A DNA stretch of 42,211 nucleotides from Anaeromyces robustus (GCA_002104895.1 MCFG01000250.1:62501-104711); one strand, 5' to 3'. Counted from the first letter of the stretch, positions 18,308-30,834 are shown. The notes: generated by a model not told the origin, from the letters alone. Translations and numbers: made by a program.

Positions 18308-18676
18308 ATGTTGTCTCTCCTAGAGAAAAAAATTTATCGCTGGCCTGATTACTACAAAGATCTTGCTTTTGATGTCTCTGAATATACTCTCAATAATTAC
18401 TACTAGGAGAATGCTCTAAGAAATTTATATTTAAGGAAAATGTTTGAAATATCAACGACCCTATTTCTTCCTCTGAAATTTGTAAAACACTCCTTATGTA
18501 ATATTTACACCTCTACCTTAGAGTATAAAAATATATCAACCATAAAATTTATCTATTCCTTCTTGGTGGAAGAGCTTCGTTTCGATATAGGGAAACGGAA
18601 ACAATTAATGGAATAACATTACAAAAGTCCAAAGAAGCTTCCTGTTCCATACCTTGTGGTGTTAGCTGATTTTTAA
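18308..18676 (+). pseudogene. Decayed protein-coding remnant, 123 codons with two in-frame stops
   Basis: Reading from the ATG at 18308, one frame stays protein-like to a TAA at 18674, with only two internal stops (TAG at 18404 and one TAA near 18617). The composition is clearly coding-like (about a third G+C). The translation has charged and aromatic residues in normal mixture (for example IYRWPDYYKDLAFDV at residues 9-23 and IKFIYSFLVEELRFDIGKRK later), unlike the F/I/K/N-only noise of random AT-rich frames. I recognise no family. It lies next to the second short transposon and outside repeat A3. A transposon-derived ORF or a dead single-copy gene are both possible. Confidence 0.55.
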
Positions 18677-18844
18677 CTAAAAAAATACTTGTAATATGCA
18701 GCTTTTTGGAACTATTATTTGAATAGTACTAATTACACACCATCCAAGACCAAGAGAATCAACAAAATATTTATTTAATATTAAAATATTTAAATTTATT
18801 ATTACAGTAAATTATGAAAAAGAAATGAAATGTAGATTTCAATT

Positions 18845-19465
18845 TCATTTACTATATTGTATACATTTACTATATTGTATACATTTACTATATTGTATCT
18901 GAGTGTAGCATTTCGGCAATGTACATGAAATTTTTTGCATTGAATGGTCCTTTACGCCACATTTTATATTGTAAATTTATATAAATATTTTTTAACGCCA
19001 CATTTATATAAAAATTTTTTAAGAGAGTTTATATACTAGTACTTGTATATTAAAGCATTTCTTATTTATTTCATAATTTAAAGAATTATAAATATAAATT
19101 TTAAATTTCACTTAATATTTTATTTATTTCATAATTCAAAGAATTATAGATAAATTTTAAATTTCACTTAATATTTTATTTATTTCATAAGTTAAATAAA
19201 AAAAAAAAAAAAGAAATATTAATAAAAAGAAGATACCACTAATAAATTGGTTTCATAAATCAATAATAAATAAAATATTGATTTTAATAATATAATAAAT
19301 TTTTTATTTATTTATTTTATAAGCCACAATATAATACATTTAAATAATACGTTATTTTAATGCGCGATACATTTACAAAATACATTGCCGAAATGCACAC
19401 TTCCCTATTGTATACATTTACTATATTGTATACATTTACTATATTGTATACAATTATTATATTGT
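18845..19465. repeat. 18-bp minisatellite interrupted by the short transposon
   Basis: The unit ATTTACTATATTGTATAC is repeated about three times before 18899 and about three times after 19405. The transposon copy at 18899-19405 sits inside one unit, duplicating TATTGTAT. The array therefore predates the insertion. Confidence 0.85.
18899..19405 (-). mobile_element. Short non-autonomous inverted-repeat transposon (MITE), copy 2
   Basis: 507 bp, the reverse complement of the element at 12184-12747 along its whole length. It begins CTGAGTGTAGCATTTCGGC and ends GCCGAAATGCACACTTCCC. Flanking TATTGTAT (18891-18898 and 19406-19413) is an 8-bp duplication, although the host minisatellite makes its exact length ambiguous. 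It has two instead of three copies of the internal 58-bp unit, which accounts for the 57-bp length difference from copy 1. The close similarity of the two copies suggests both moved fairly recently. Confidence 0.85.
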
Positions 19466-20062
19466 ATACATGTTTTATAATAATTACATGTAATCATGTA
19501 ATATAATACATGAGAATTTACTCTATAAGTTTTTATTGTACTACATTATAATACATTATGATATTATAATATTTATTATTATAGAATTATTTTATATAAT
19601 ATTTTATAAGAATAAAATATAATATTGAATAGTATAATAAAGTCTTTTATATATTATATTATACTATTCAAGAATAGTATTAAAATTTTTTATTATATTT
19701 TATTTAATATAATTTATTATTTAATTATTATAAAAATATTTTAAAAAATTTTTTTTATTTGTATCACCTATTATTAAAAAAACTAAAATTTTTTTTAAAA
19801 ACTTTAAAAACGGCAATCCATTTTTTAATTATTATTTTTTTTTTTAATTTTATTTTAATCTTGTAAAATAAAATATGTGTATATTACTTTAAAAATTCAC
19901 AAAATAATTTGAATTCTATAATAAAAGTAAATATTTATATAAATATATATTTTTAAATTTTATTAGGAATACTATAATAATTAGGGTTACTTTTTTTAAA
20001 AAAATAAGAATCTTATTTTTTAATAGTAAATGTTTAGTGACCCATCTTCTGAATTATTACAT
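19466..20062. other. AT-rich spacer with a 15-bp perfect hairpin
   Basis: No gene. TTGAATAGTATAATA (19625-19639) and its exact reverse complement (19657-19671) form a stem with a 17-base loop. The rest is A/T-rich, with long T and A runs. Confidence 0.4.
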
Positions 20063-20299
20063 CTAGAATTTGTCACCTATTTTGTTATCACCATTATCAT
20101 CATTACTAAATATTTATTTTTTATTACCATTATCCTCATTCTCATCATCATTATTAGCAGAAATTAAATTTTCTCTTTTTGTATTATTTGAACTTTTAGT
20201 TTATGATTCATTATCTTTTGAAACTAATTTCTTTATATTATTTTTTTTATTATCATGAATTTTTAAAGTTTTTTTTTTTTTTTCAATATCATATACCAT
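20063..20299 (-). pseudogene. Asp/Asn/Lys-rich coding remnant with two in-frame stops
   Basis: From the ATG at 20299 (MVYDIEKKKK) one frame continues for 79 codons to a TAG at 20063, broken by two internal TAA codons. The residues are hydrophilic (NNDDENEDNGNKK near the end) and typical of low-complexity tails of fungal proteins. No family is recognised. Together with 20386-20526 it may be the end of one dead gene; the gap between them contains no AG acceptor on this strand, so splicing cannot rescue it. Confidence 0.4.
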
Positions 20300-20385
20300 T
20301 TTAATATATTATAAAATTTCATATGATTATTATTTATTTTAATGTTATTAAGTGTTGGAAATGATTTTAGAATAAAAAAAAAAAC

Positions 20386-20526
20386 TTAATTCACTTCTAG
20401 CCTCTTCCATTCAATGAATGAAATACCATTCGAATCAGTATTAGAATAAATTCTATGCCTTATTATTTCGACATCTATGCCCTTGAAACCGCGTCCGGAG
20501 AGTGTTCTTATTGTTATTATAACCAA
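20386..20526 (-). pseudogene. Coding-like remnant, 46 residues open
   Basis: Open on the minus strand from just after a TAA to a TAA at 20386, in a patch of about 38% G+C. It reads RTLSGRGFKGIDVEIIRHR and then a segment ending IEWKRLEVN. There is no start codon. The patch is much richer in G and C than anything within 500 bases, so it is likely the relic of an exon or of a mobile element. Family unknown. Confidence 0.35.
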
Positions 20527-21301
20527 TTAAAAAGAATCCGAAAGGTTTTATATATATATATATATAATAACAGTAAGAAAATGCTACAAAAAGAAAAAAA
20601 ATATCGAAATAAATACATAAATAATAAAAATTATAATAATAATTATTTTCCTAAAAATAATTAAAAATCTTTATATATATAGAAAAAAAAAAAAAAAAAA
20701 CAATCACAATCAACTTTTTTGTTTATTTTTTCTTTTATTATTTTTTAATACATAATATATTTTTCAAATAATAATTTTTTTTTTGTTAATTTTTTTTATT
20801 ATTTAGTTAATGTATGAATATATATATGATAATTTAAAATTAAAAAAAAAAAAGTTAAAAAAATTATATATATATTAATTTTTTAATACTTTTTTTTTTT
20901 CTTTTCTGTACACTGTTTGTGTTTATATATTTTCTGTGTTTCAAATTTTTTTCTAATAATTTAAAAAAAAAATAAAATTAAAAAATTTTTTACTTCTATT
21001 GATTATAATAATTAAAATAAAAAAAAATAAGAAAATTAAACAAGTAAAAATATGTAAATGAAAAAAAAAATATTATAAAATTATTACAATTATTTATATA
21101 TATATATATATATTATATATTATTTAAATATTATAAAATATTTAAATATTTCAATATTTTATATTAAATATTTTATTATATTTCACATATATATAATATG
21201 ATATATAAATGTTTATTTCTTTTTAGTATAATTTTCGTTTAGTTTTGTTATTTTGAAAAAAAAAATTTTTTAAAAATTTAAAATTTAAATTTTTTTTTTT
21301 T
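20527..21301. other. AT-rich spacer downstream of the CotH gene
   Basis: Homopolymer runs and (TA)n only. Presumably contains the 3' untranslated region of the minus-strand CotH/dockerin gene. No feature can be supported. Confidence 0.4.
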
Positions 21302-23923
21302 TTATTTTTTACAATAGGATTGAATACCACACCAATGATCTAATTCAAATCCCCATGATCCAAATTCATCTTTATCAATAACTAAACATCCTTTACAACA
21401 TGGAAAACCTAATTCTTTTGACCAACATACTTTATCTTGGGTTGGTTCTTTATATGGGGTAATACCACACCAATCTTCCTTTTTAAGATCTATACCCCAT
21501 TTACCATAACTATCTTCATAATATACATCATTTGTACCTTCTGGACAACATCCATAACCTACTAATTGTGCCCAACATTGTATTGATGATGATTTTGTTG
21601 ATGAAGAAATTGGTACACTACTAGTAGATTCAGTAGATCCAGTAGATGTTGATACATTTGATGAATCAGGTCTACTAACATGTGGTGGAGGTGGTGGTGG
21701 GACAGGAATAGCTGATTTATATTCAACATTTTTATTTACTGGGAAAGTATAACTTTCATCTATATAAGTAGGATCACATTTCATTTCATAATATCTACAT
21801 ACAAATCTATATCTATAAAGTATCCAATATTTTAAACCATATGTATAATTATATTTAGTTTTTACTCTTGTAAATTCACTAGCAGCATCCCATACTTCTA
21901 ATGAATATAAATCAGTAGCTTTAGTATTCAATCTACCTGGATATTCACCATTTTCATCTGGGGTTTTATCAGCTTTTACATAAGGTTTAATAAAGTTTTT
22001 TAATTCATCAATATGTGGGAAAAGTATTGCTGGATTAAATACTTTATCAACTACATATTTTAAAATTTTTTCAAAACGTGTTGGATCTTTTAAAATCAAA
22101 ACATCAATAATATTTAATTGTTTTGTAAATTGTTCAAATGATATACTAATATAACCATCACGTGGAATACCAAAATCTAAATCAAAATCATAGGATAAAT
22201 AAATCCATTTACCATTTTTCTTTTTATATAAATAGAAATTATGACCTGTTGTAGGATTATGAACGTGATCCCATGAACCTAATAAATAATCTATAGCCAT
22301 TTCTGTTAAGAAATGATCAATTTCAAAAATATTTTCAAGATCTGCAGATGATTTTGCCCTGTAAACATCATGTAAAAATTGGAATAAATCACTATCATCT
22401 TCTACATCTTTATTTTCATTAAAACAACTATCAGTATAAGCTGGATTAAAGTCAAAAAGATATTCACATTGATATAATGATGAAGTATCAGCATCTCCAT
22501 AAGATTTTTCAATCCATGATGGTTTAAAAGCATCAATTAATAAATATAATCCCATATATTTATTATTAATATATAATGTAATATAATTTGTTGAAATTGA
22601 AGGAATACCTAATCGATCATGAATATCAGAAACTAACTTTGTTCTTAAATATGTTGGCTCTGAACCGTCAGCACGAAGTTTAAATTGTTTGCGACCATAT
22701 AAATTATCATCGTGAATTTTTAAATTATAAGCTGGTTTACCATATAAACGTGAATTATTTCCTGCCATTTTAAATGTAACTTTTTCAAATGATTTCTTAT
22801 CACTAAAAAAATATATATATTATATAAATAGATACAGATATAAGATATAAATATAAAATATATGAATAAATAAAATATATATAACAATAGTTTCATTAAT
22901 TATCTATAATAATAACTAATAAATAATAATAATAATAATAATTTTAAAAAGAAATATAAATAAATCTTTTTTTTTTTTTTTTTTAATATACATACCCATT
23001 AATATCAACAACTAAAGTGGCATTTTTAACTTTAAAATCAAAACTATCATTATCATCTTCACCTCTTCTAAAAATATTTGGCATTTGTTTTACGCCACTA
23101 TTATAATAATTAATCATATATTGGAAGAAAGATAAAACTTTAGCATTTTTTGCCATTTTCATACTTGAAACAGTAGCAAGAACGTTTAATAAATTAATTT
23201 CTGGATTACTTGCTAATGCTTTAAAGAAAACTGAACCACCATCTTTAAGATTATAATGTTCTGGATTAAAGTCACAACCATCCATAATATTTCTAACATC
23301 AATTTGTGAAAATCCATCTTCATCAATTTTTAAATCAGGTAATAATTTATTTACATCGTATCCAGGATAAACTTTATAAAAATTTACACCTTTTAATGCA
23401 TTTAAAAACATTTCAACATTAACTTTAGATCTCCCTAAAGTCATTTCATAATCATAATTTGCAATTGCTTTTTCCTTTAATAAAGGAAAATCTTCTTCAG
23501 GTATAGTTATTTTAAAAGTTGCAACTACATTATCAGTTAATTCGAAAAGTTGAGCACGTTGACCTTGCTCAATAAATGAGCTTACCGACCATACGCAGTA
23601 AGCTTTATTTAAATAAATAAATTATTGAATTAAATAAATAATTGAATATATATAATTTATAATTAATACATATAATATATTGTTTTTTTTTTTTTTTAAA
23701 AAAAAAAAAAGTTATTTATTATTATTTTATTAAGTAGTTATAAATTAAAATAATAAAGATTAAAAATTATTATAAATTAAAACTATTTTTTATTCTTTAT
23801 TTTTAATTGAAAATTAAAAAAAATAATTATAATTTTATGATATATATAATATAAAAATATAATCCTTTTTTTTTTTTACTTACCATAACATAATATTAAA
23901 ATGAAATATTTTACTAACATCAT
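21302..23923 (-). CDS. Secreted CotH-family protein with two fungal dockerins, 715 residues, three exons
   Basis: Exons, deduced from frame and splice signals: 23923-23884 (MMLVKYFILILCY plus one base, donor GTAAGT), 23602-22996 (donor GTATGT) and 22802-21302. Phases agree and give 715 residues. Signal peptide about 1-22. The CotH domain starts at the FKITIPEED strand (about 43-51) and includes KMAGNNSRLYGKPAYNLKI (227-245) and the kinase-core motifs GSWDH (about 391-395) and YDFDLDFG (419-426), whose acidic residues match the metal/catalytic Asp of CotH kinases. A Pro-rich and Ser/Thr-rich linker (578-623) leads to two CBM10-type fungal dockerins (about 624-663 and 675-712) with CW..GYGCC and WG.....WCGI patterns. 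Dockerins should tether it to a cellulosome scaffoldin outside the cell; what CotH does there is not established. Introns are 281 and 193 nt. Confidence 0.9.
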
Positions 23924-25177
23924 ATAATGATTATATTATACAATTAATAAATACAAATAAAAAAAAGACAACTTTTTGTTAACAATTATATATGATTATA
24001 GAGAAAAAAAACTAAAAATAAAAAAAGAAATCTTTTATTAACAATTATAACAATTATTAAGAGAAAAAAAGAAATCTTTTTTTATTTTTAACAAATAATT
24101 ATAAATGATTGATTTTCCTTTTTATTATTATTTTTATTTTTATTTTTATTTCTTCTATTATTATTATGTTTGTACTCTTTTATTTTATATACATAAGATA
24201 TAATTGTTAAAAAAATGTTACTTTAATTGAAATAAAAAAGAAAAAAAAAAAAAACATTAATACTTTTTTTCATTTTTTACTTTTAATTTTATTTCATATT
24301 AAATTTTTATTCCGTTAATTTCCTTTTTTGTAAAATATATATTTTAAATAATCATTTTTAACATAATATCATATTTAATGTTACACATATATTTTTTTAA
24401 AACTTTATTGAATTAAAATATTATAAATTAAATTAAATTTAGATTAAATATGAAATATATTATATAGATTTAAATAATTGAATATATTTTAATATATAAT
24501 ATTATATATATTTAATTAAAATTGTATATTAATTTAATTATAAAAAATATTTTTTTTAAATATTTTTATATAATTATTATAGTTTGAATATAACCATGAT
24601 TATTTTGTTTTATAATATTATAATATATAATATATAATATATAATATTCATTTTTTTTGTATGTTTATATTTATATAATAATTTTAAAATTTATTATTTT
24701 TTTTAAAAAAAAAAATTTTTTTTTTAATTTATATATATATATAATTTTTTTTTTTTTTTTAATAATTATTATTAATAATAATTTTTCTTATTAATAAAAT
24801 TTAATATATAAATATATTAAAAAACTATTAATTATTAATTAAATTATTTATTATTTATATATTATTATATATTTTTTATTATCATCTTACCAAGAATTTA
24901 ATTTGAATTTTGCTTTTCTTGGTGTGATTTGAAAGTATATAAAAAACATTTAATAATTTTATTTAATAATATAGCAAAAATGTTATAATTATATCATAAT
25001 AAAATAATATAAAAAAAAAGTTAACATTAATTAAATATTAAATAATGAAATAATAATTAAAAAAATAATTAAATATATAAATCAATTCAAAATAATATAT
25101 TGCAAATATATTATGTAAATTTTAATATAAACAAATATTTATTATTATTTATTAATATTTATTATTATTTATTAATT

Positions 25178-25276
25178 AATATTTATTTATTTATTTATTT
25201 ATCTATCTATTTATTTATTTATTTATTTATTTATTTATATTATATATTTATTTATTTATTTATTTATATTATATAT

Positions 25277-25331
<55 letters not shown>

Positions 25332-25338
25332 TTAATTT

Positions 25339-25370
<32 letters not shown>

Positions 25371-25400
25371 TTAATTTATTATTTATTTATTAATATTAAT
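25178..25400. repeat. (ATTT)n tetranucleotide microsatellite
   Basis: Over 200 bp of TTTA units with a few interruptions. The open frame across it (repeating Leu-Phe-Ile-Tyr) is an artefact of the repeat. Confidence 0.95.
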
Positions 25401-25733
25401 TTATTTATTTAATTATTTATTAATTTTAAATAAAATAATAAAGAAGGTTTAAAATAAATTCCTTGATTTAAAATAAAGAAAAATTTCTAATATATTTAAA
25501 ATTATTAATATGGAGAAATATTTCTTAATAAAAAATAAAAAATTTTCCATAACAATTTTTATTATAAATTTAACTTATATATATAATTAAAAAGATGGTC
25601 CAGGTATAAGCCGCCTATATTTGATGAAATAACTTTAATATTCTGAAAAGGGGTTTAAGGTTCTTTGATAATCATTATAAATTTATTAAAAAGTATAATT
25701 AAAAAGTCAATGAAAATTGATGAAAAAATGTTT

Positions 25734-25810
25734 GAATGAATAAATGAATAAATGAATAAATGAATAAATGAATAAATGAACAAATGAATAAATGAATAAA
25801 TGAATAAATG
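25734..25810. repeat. 8-bp minisatellite (AATGAATA)n
   Basis: About nine units of AATGAATA, one with a T-to-C change (AATGAACA). Confidence 0.9.
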
Positions 25811-26447
25811 ATATATATAAATGGATTATTTTAATTATTTTAAAAGATTTTATTTAATGTATCATATTTCATCAAACCATTTTTTGTTTTTTAAAAATGA
25901 AATAATGTAAACTTGTATCATTATAAGTAGATGAAATAATAAGAATTAAATAAATTTACTTTAATTCTAATTTTTTATTTTTATTTTATCATTATTTATG
26001 TGATAAAACATAATAAAATAATAATAATAATTAATGATAAAAAAATATTGCACAAAGATATAATGGTGATTCTATATTATATGGATTAGGTTACTTTCGA
26101 TTTATTTCAATAATATTATTTATATTATTCATATATATATATATATATAAACAATTTTTAAAACATATATATATAAATATAAATACTATTACTTAAAAAT
26201 TTGATATTCATTTATTTATAATTTAGTTTCATTGATATTCACTAATTATGAAAGAAAATTCTAACCTAATACATGAATATTTTTTATTAATAATTTAATC
26301 ATTATTTTTTGTTCGAAAAAAAAAAAAATATAATATAGATAAAATGTCTATTGAAATATAAATTTATGATTATTATCTATTGTTACTTACTTCTTAAAAA
26401 TAATCATAAACATAGTCATATTAAATAATAATATTAATAAGACGAAA

Positions 26448-26448
26448 A

Positions 26449-26495
<47 letters not shown>
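26448..26495. repeat. (AAAT)n microsatellite
   Basis: Twelve perfect AAAT units. Confidence 0.95.
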
Positions 26496-26744
26496 AATTC
26501 AAACAAGAATAGTTCAAAATATTAAAACTCACTATAACTTGAATTATTAATAATAATTAATTTATTTACTTATTTATAATATTACTTATTGTTTAATTTA
26601 AAATTTTTGTATTATTCGTATTAATTTAGTGATAACTAAAAGTATTAATATATTATTATGTTGCTTTAACTAAATATATTAATATATAAATATTTTCATT
26701 AATATAATTATAATAAACTTATTTTTATTATATAAATTTCTCTT

Positions 26745-26882
26745 TTAAATGTTTTTATTATTATCTAAATTAGCATTAATATTATTATTTGGTCCATTAT
26801 GATTCATATTATTTGTTCTATTACGATTTATATTAATTGATTCATAATTACTTGTATTATTATCATTATTATTATCATTATT
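26745..26882 (-). pseudogene. Asn-rich coding-like remnant, 45 residues
   Basis: Open on the minus strand between two TAA codons. It reads as a low-complexity Asn-rich tail with normal interspersed residues (for example SNYESININRNRTNNMNHNG). No in-frame ATG, and no AG acceptor between the upstream stop and the open stretch, so it cannot be a terminal exon as it stands. Possibly the end of a decayed gene; it could also be chance. Confidence 0.25.
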
Positions 26883-27227
26883 TTAGTTTTTATTTATTAT
26901 ACTATTATTTATTTATTTAAATATTTAAATAAATTTAAATATCATACATAAAATAAATATATAAATAAAGTATCATTAAATAATTATTTATTTATACATT
27001 TAGTATTAAAAATTAAATAAAATATATAATATATATAAAAATTTTTAATTAGAATTTTAATTTTAAATAATTAATACATATTATTTAATTAATTTTTATT
27101 TAGAATTTTTAGAATTTTCATTAATAAAAATATTTTTAAACATAAAATTTTAATTTTTTTTTTATATTTTTATTATATCCTTGATATGTATATAATATAG
27201 AAATATAGAAATATAGTAATATAGAAA
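26883..27227 (+). other. 5' flank of the GTPase gene
   Basis: AT-rich. Should hold the promoter and leader of the gene starting at 27228. No specific element can be distinguished. Confidence 0.35.
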
Positions 27228-30200
27228 ATGATTACAATGATGTATGAACAATTTTAAAATAAAGTTTATTTATATATTATAAAACTTTATCAATTTATTA
27301 TTCATGTTTAAATATATATTAATTTATTATTTTTTTTAAATAAAAAAAAAAAAAAAAATTAGGAAACTACTACTATTGACTTTATTAATTATATTAACTA
27401 ATGTCATAACAGAAACAATTCCAACTTCAAAATCAGGTTATCCAATAATTGATGAAAATGGTGAATTCAAGTAATTGATAATAAAATTTTAAAAATAATA
27501 AAAAAAAAGTATTAGATTTTTATTATAACATAATATTATTGAAAAAGAAAAGGATAATGAAAAAAAAAAAATAATAAAATATCCGTAATAAAATTTTTAT
27601 ACTTAAATTTAAAATAATTGATATATTTATTTTATTGGTTTATAGTACTGGTTTATCGAAATATATGAAAGAATGTAAATTTAATTTTGGTGAAAAGGAT
27701 TCTCGAATTCATGTAATTTCTATTATAGGTTCACAAAGTACTGGAAAAAGTAAGTATTTAAAATATCAGGATGATAATTGAACTTTTATTTTTTTTAAAA
27801 AAAAAAAAAAAAAATTATTAAAAGAAATTTTTAAAAAAATATATATACATAATTATATTTGAATAAAGAGAAAAATAAATCATTTTTATTAATTAAACTT
27901 ATATTTATTTATATTTATATATTTGTATATATTTTAAAATATTATATTTATATGTATATTTTTAGGTACATTATTAAATTTACTTTTCAATACGAACTTT
28001 AAAATTATGGGTGATGAAATAAAAAGAACAACTCAAGGTATATTAATTAGTCCAGTTGAAAATTCAAATATATTAATATTAGATAATGAGGGTGTTGATG
28101 GATATGAAAATTATCAGGATAGATATGGAAATAAACAGGTAATTATATATATCATTTATATATATTATATATATAAAATTATAACTTATAATATATAATT
28201 TAAATTATATAGAAATTAGAAAGAAAATTAGCACTTTTCAGCATATATACTTCAGATATTGTAATGATTAATATTATGGAGAATGATATTAATAGAAGTA
28301 ATGGAGCTAATATTCCTTTGTTTGAAAATATCTTTGATGTTTTTTCAAAAAATAATGCAAAACAGAAAACTATTCAAGTAAAGTAAGTAATGTAATTATA
28401 ATATAATAAATAATTGTTATTAATTATTTTTATAAAAGTTTTTTATTTTATGATATTTAACATAAACATTTTTATATTATATTTATTACATTATAATATA
28501 TATATTAATTTATATATTCATATTTATATTTTTTATAATAAAAATAAAAATTAAAATAAAGTAATAAGAAATTACTTTTATTTATAATTCGTGATTTCAG
28601 TAATAGAACCAGTTTAGATCAGATTAAAAAAATAATAACCAAACAATTTAAAGACACGTGGAATAAAACAAAAGTATTATCTTTTACATATTATATACAT
28701 AAATTTAATATGCTTTTGAAAAATAAAATTAAATTAATTTTAACACATTTTATATTTATAAATTACTAGCCTATAGGATTTAATCATGAATTTGAAGATT
28801 ATTTCAATTTAGAATGTGAATCTTTAACTCAAAAACCTGGAAAAAAAGTAAATGATATACAAATTATACAAAATAATAATAATAATAATAGTAAAAAAGA
28901 ATAATATACAAATGCATAAGTTAATATTATTAATAATTATGTATATTCTATTTTTAATCTTATATATTTAAGCCTGAAGAATCAGAAAAGTTTTATAAAG
29001 AAAATTTGGCAACATGGCAATCGAAACAAAATTTATTTGATAGAGAAATAGAAGAATTGAAAGAGAGGTAAAAATCAAAGAAAAAAAAAAAGTTAATTTT
29101 ATATAAAATTATTTATATTTCTTCTATTTAATATATATCTATATTATTTATTATTTCAGTTTCTAAATAATATAATGATATTAATTAATTATTATATTAT
29201 ATTTTATATAATACTTCTTCTTCTTCTTCTTCTTTTTTTAAATAAAGATTTTTCAATCATGAAAAGTCAAATTATATTTTCAAAAATGAAACTGAAAAAT
29301 TTATGATTAATTATACAGAATTTTCAGAGTATGCTGAATTTATATGGGTAAATATTAATTATATATTGATTTTTATTTTTAATTCGTATATTAAAATGTC
29401 TATATATATATGTTTTATATATAAATTATTTAATTTATAGGATAATATAAAAAGTAACTCAGATCTTGATATTCCTACTTCAAATCAACTTTTAATTACA
29501 TTTAAATTTAAAAGATCTATTGAGGTTTTTTTTTTTTTTTTTTTTTTACTAAATATATAAATATATATATAATTAATTTATAAATCAAAATTAATAGTAA
29601 TTTTTCGTTTAATATTGATATAATAATTTATTATTATACATATTTTTTTTTAACTAAAAAGAATGCATATAATGAATTTAAAAGTATAATTAAAATTTAT
29701 GAAGATAAAGTTTCTAATGATGAATATATTGATAAAAAAAAGCAAGAATTTGATAATCTTAAAGATAAATATATAGGTAAAATTTTAAATAATAAATAAA
29801 TAATTGATTTTTCAATATATAATATTTAATATATATATTTCATCATTTTATAATTTTAGTTATTTATAATGAATTAATTATAAATTATAACATATTATAA
29901 TTATAATTATAATTAATTTAATTGATAATTACATACTAAATGTTATTATTATTATTTTATTAATATATAAATAATAGAAATGCTTAATAATTATGAAGAG
30001 AAAGCTGTTAATTATAATAAATTCAATATATTTGATTATAAAAAATTAAAGAATGAAGCAATAAATAAAATAGAAACTTATTTAAATGATTTCTATTCTT
30101 TAATCATGTCAAAAAGCAAGGAAAATGATAATGTAATTTGAAATTATAATATATATATATATTTTTAATTTTTATATTTTTTAATTTTATATTATAAAAA

Positions 30201-30802
30201 TTATATTATTAAAATTATATTATTAAAATTATATATATATCATAGAATATTACTAAGGAGTTTGAAAATGAAATTGCAAATAAACAATATTATAAGAAAA
30301 TAGAGGAGGGTAAAATTATTAAAAAACAAGAATTAGATGATCTTAAAAAGAAATATATTGGTAAATATTTATATATATTTATATACTACATAAAAAAAAA
30401 AAAAAAGAATTAAGTAAATAAAACTACATATTATATTTAAATAATATATATTTTTATATATATTAATAAATATATGTTTATATTAATTTAAATTTATAAT
30501 TATTATAACAAATACAAATAAAATAAATAAAAAAAAAAAAAACATTAAAAATAAATAGAAAAATATGATAATGAAATTGGTTTATATAAAGAATTTAATA
30601 CTGAATATAAAGATATGAAACAAATTTTTGAGAATAAAATAAATTTAATTTATAAGTCACAACTTGATGTATTTAAATCTAAATCTGAGGTAAAATAATT
30701 AAAAATAATTAAAAATAATTAAAAATAATTAAAAATAATTATTATAATTAAATATCATTTTATATTATTAAATAATTTGTTGAAAATAATAATAAATAGT
30801 TC

Positions 30803-30834
<32 letters not shown>

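Larger units (their letters stand above)
23924..26744. other. Long AT-rich spacer between CotH and GTPase genes, first part
   Basis: Contains the presumed promoter of the CotH gene (upstream of 23923) and several microsatellites listed separately. A GC-richer scrap at 25597-25670 (with 'gtccaggtataagccgccta') stands out, but I could fold neither a tRNA nor another known RNA from it. No gene is supported. Confidence 0.4.

Noticed and set aside
20400-20440. tRNA-like B box (GATTCGAATGG on the minus strand)
   Set aside because: No acceptor or anticodon stems can be formed around it; no tRNA could be folded anywhere in the window by eye.
20455-20664. 69-codon plus-strand open frame (MPYYFDIYALETASGECSYC...)
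   Set aside because: The second half is Lys/Asn/Tyr noise with a (TA)n tract; the GC-richer first half reads more sensibly on the minus strand as a relic.
25100-25393. 97-codon open frame of repeating Leu-Phe-Ile-Tyr
   Set aside because: Product of the TTTA tetranucleotide array; a 4-bp repeat is open in its frames if none contains a stop.
28601-28673. Short version of GTPase exon 6 starting at 28601
   Set aside because: Not chosen as the main form because it would delete the RD motif conserved in all Sey1/RHD3 GTPases; kept only as a possible alternative splice.
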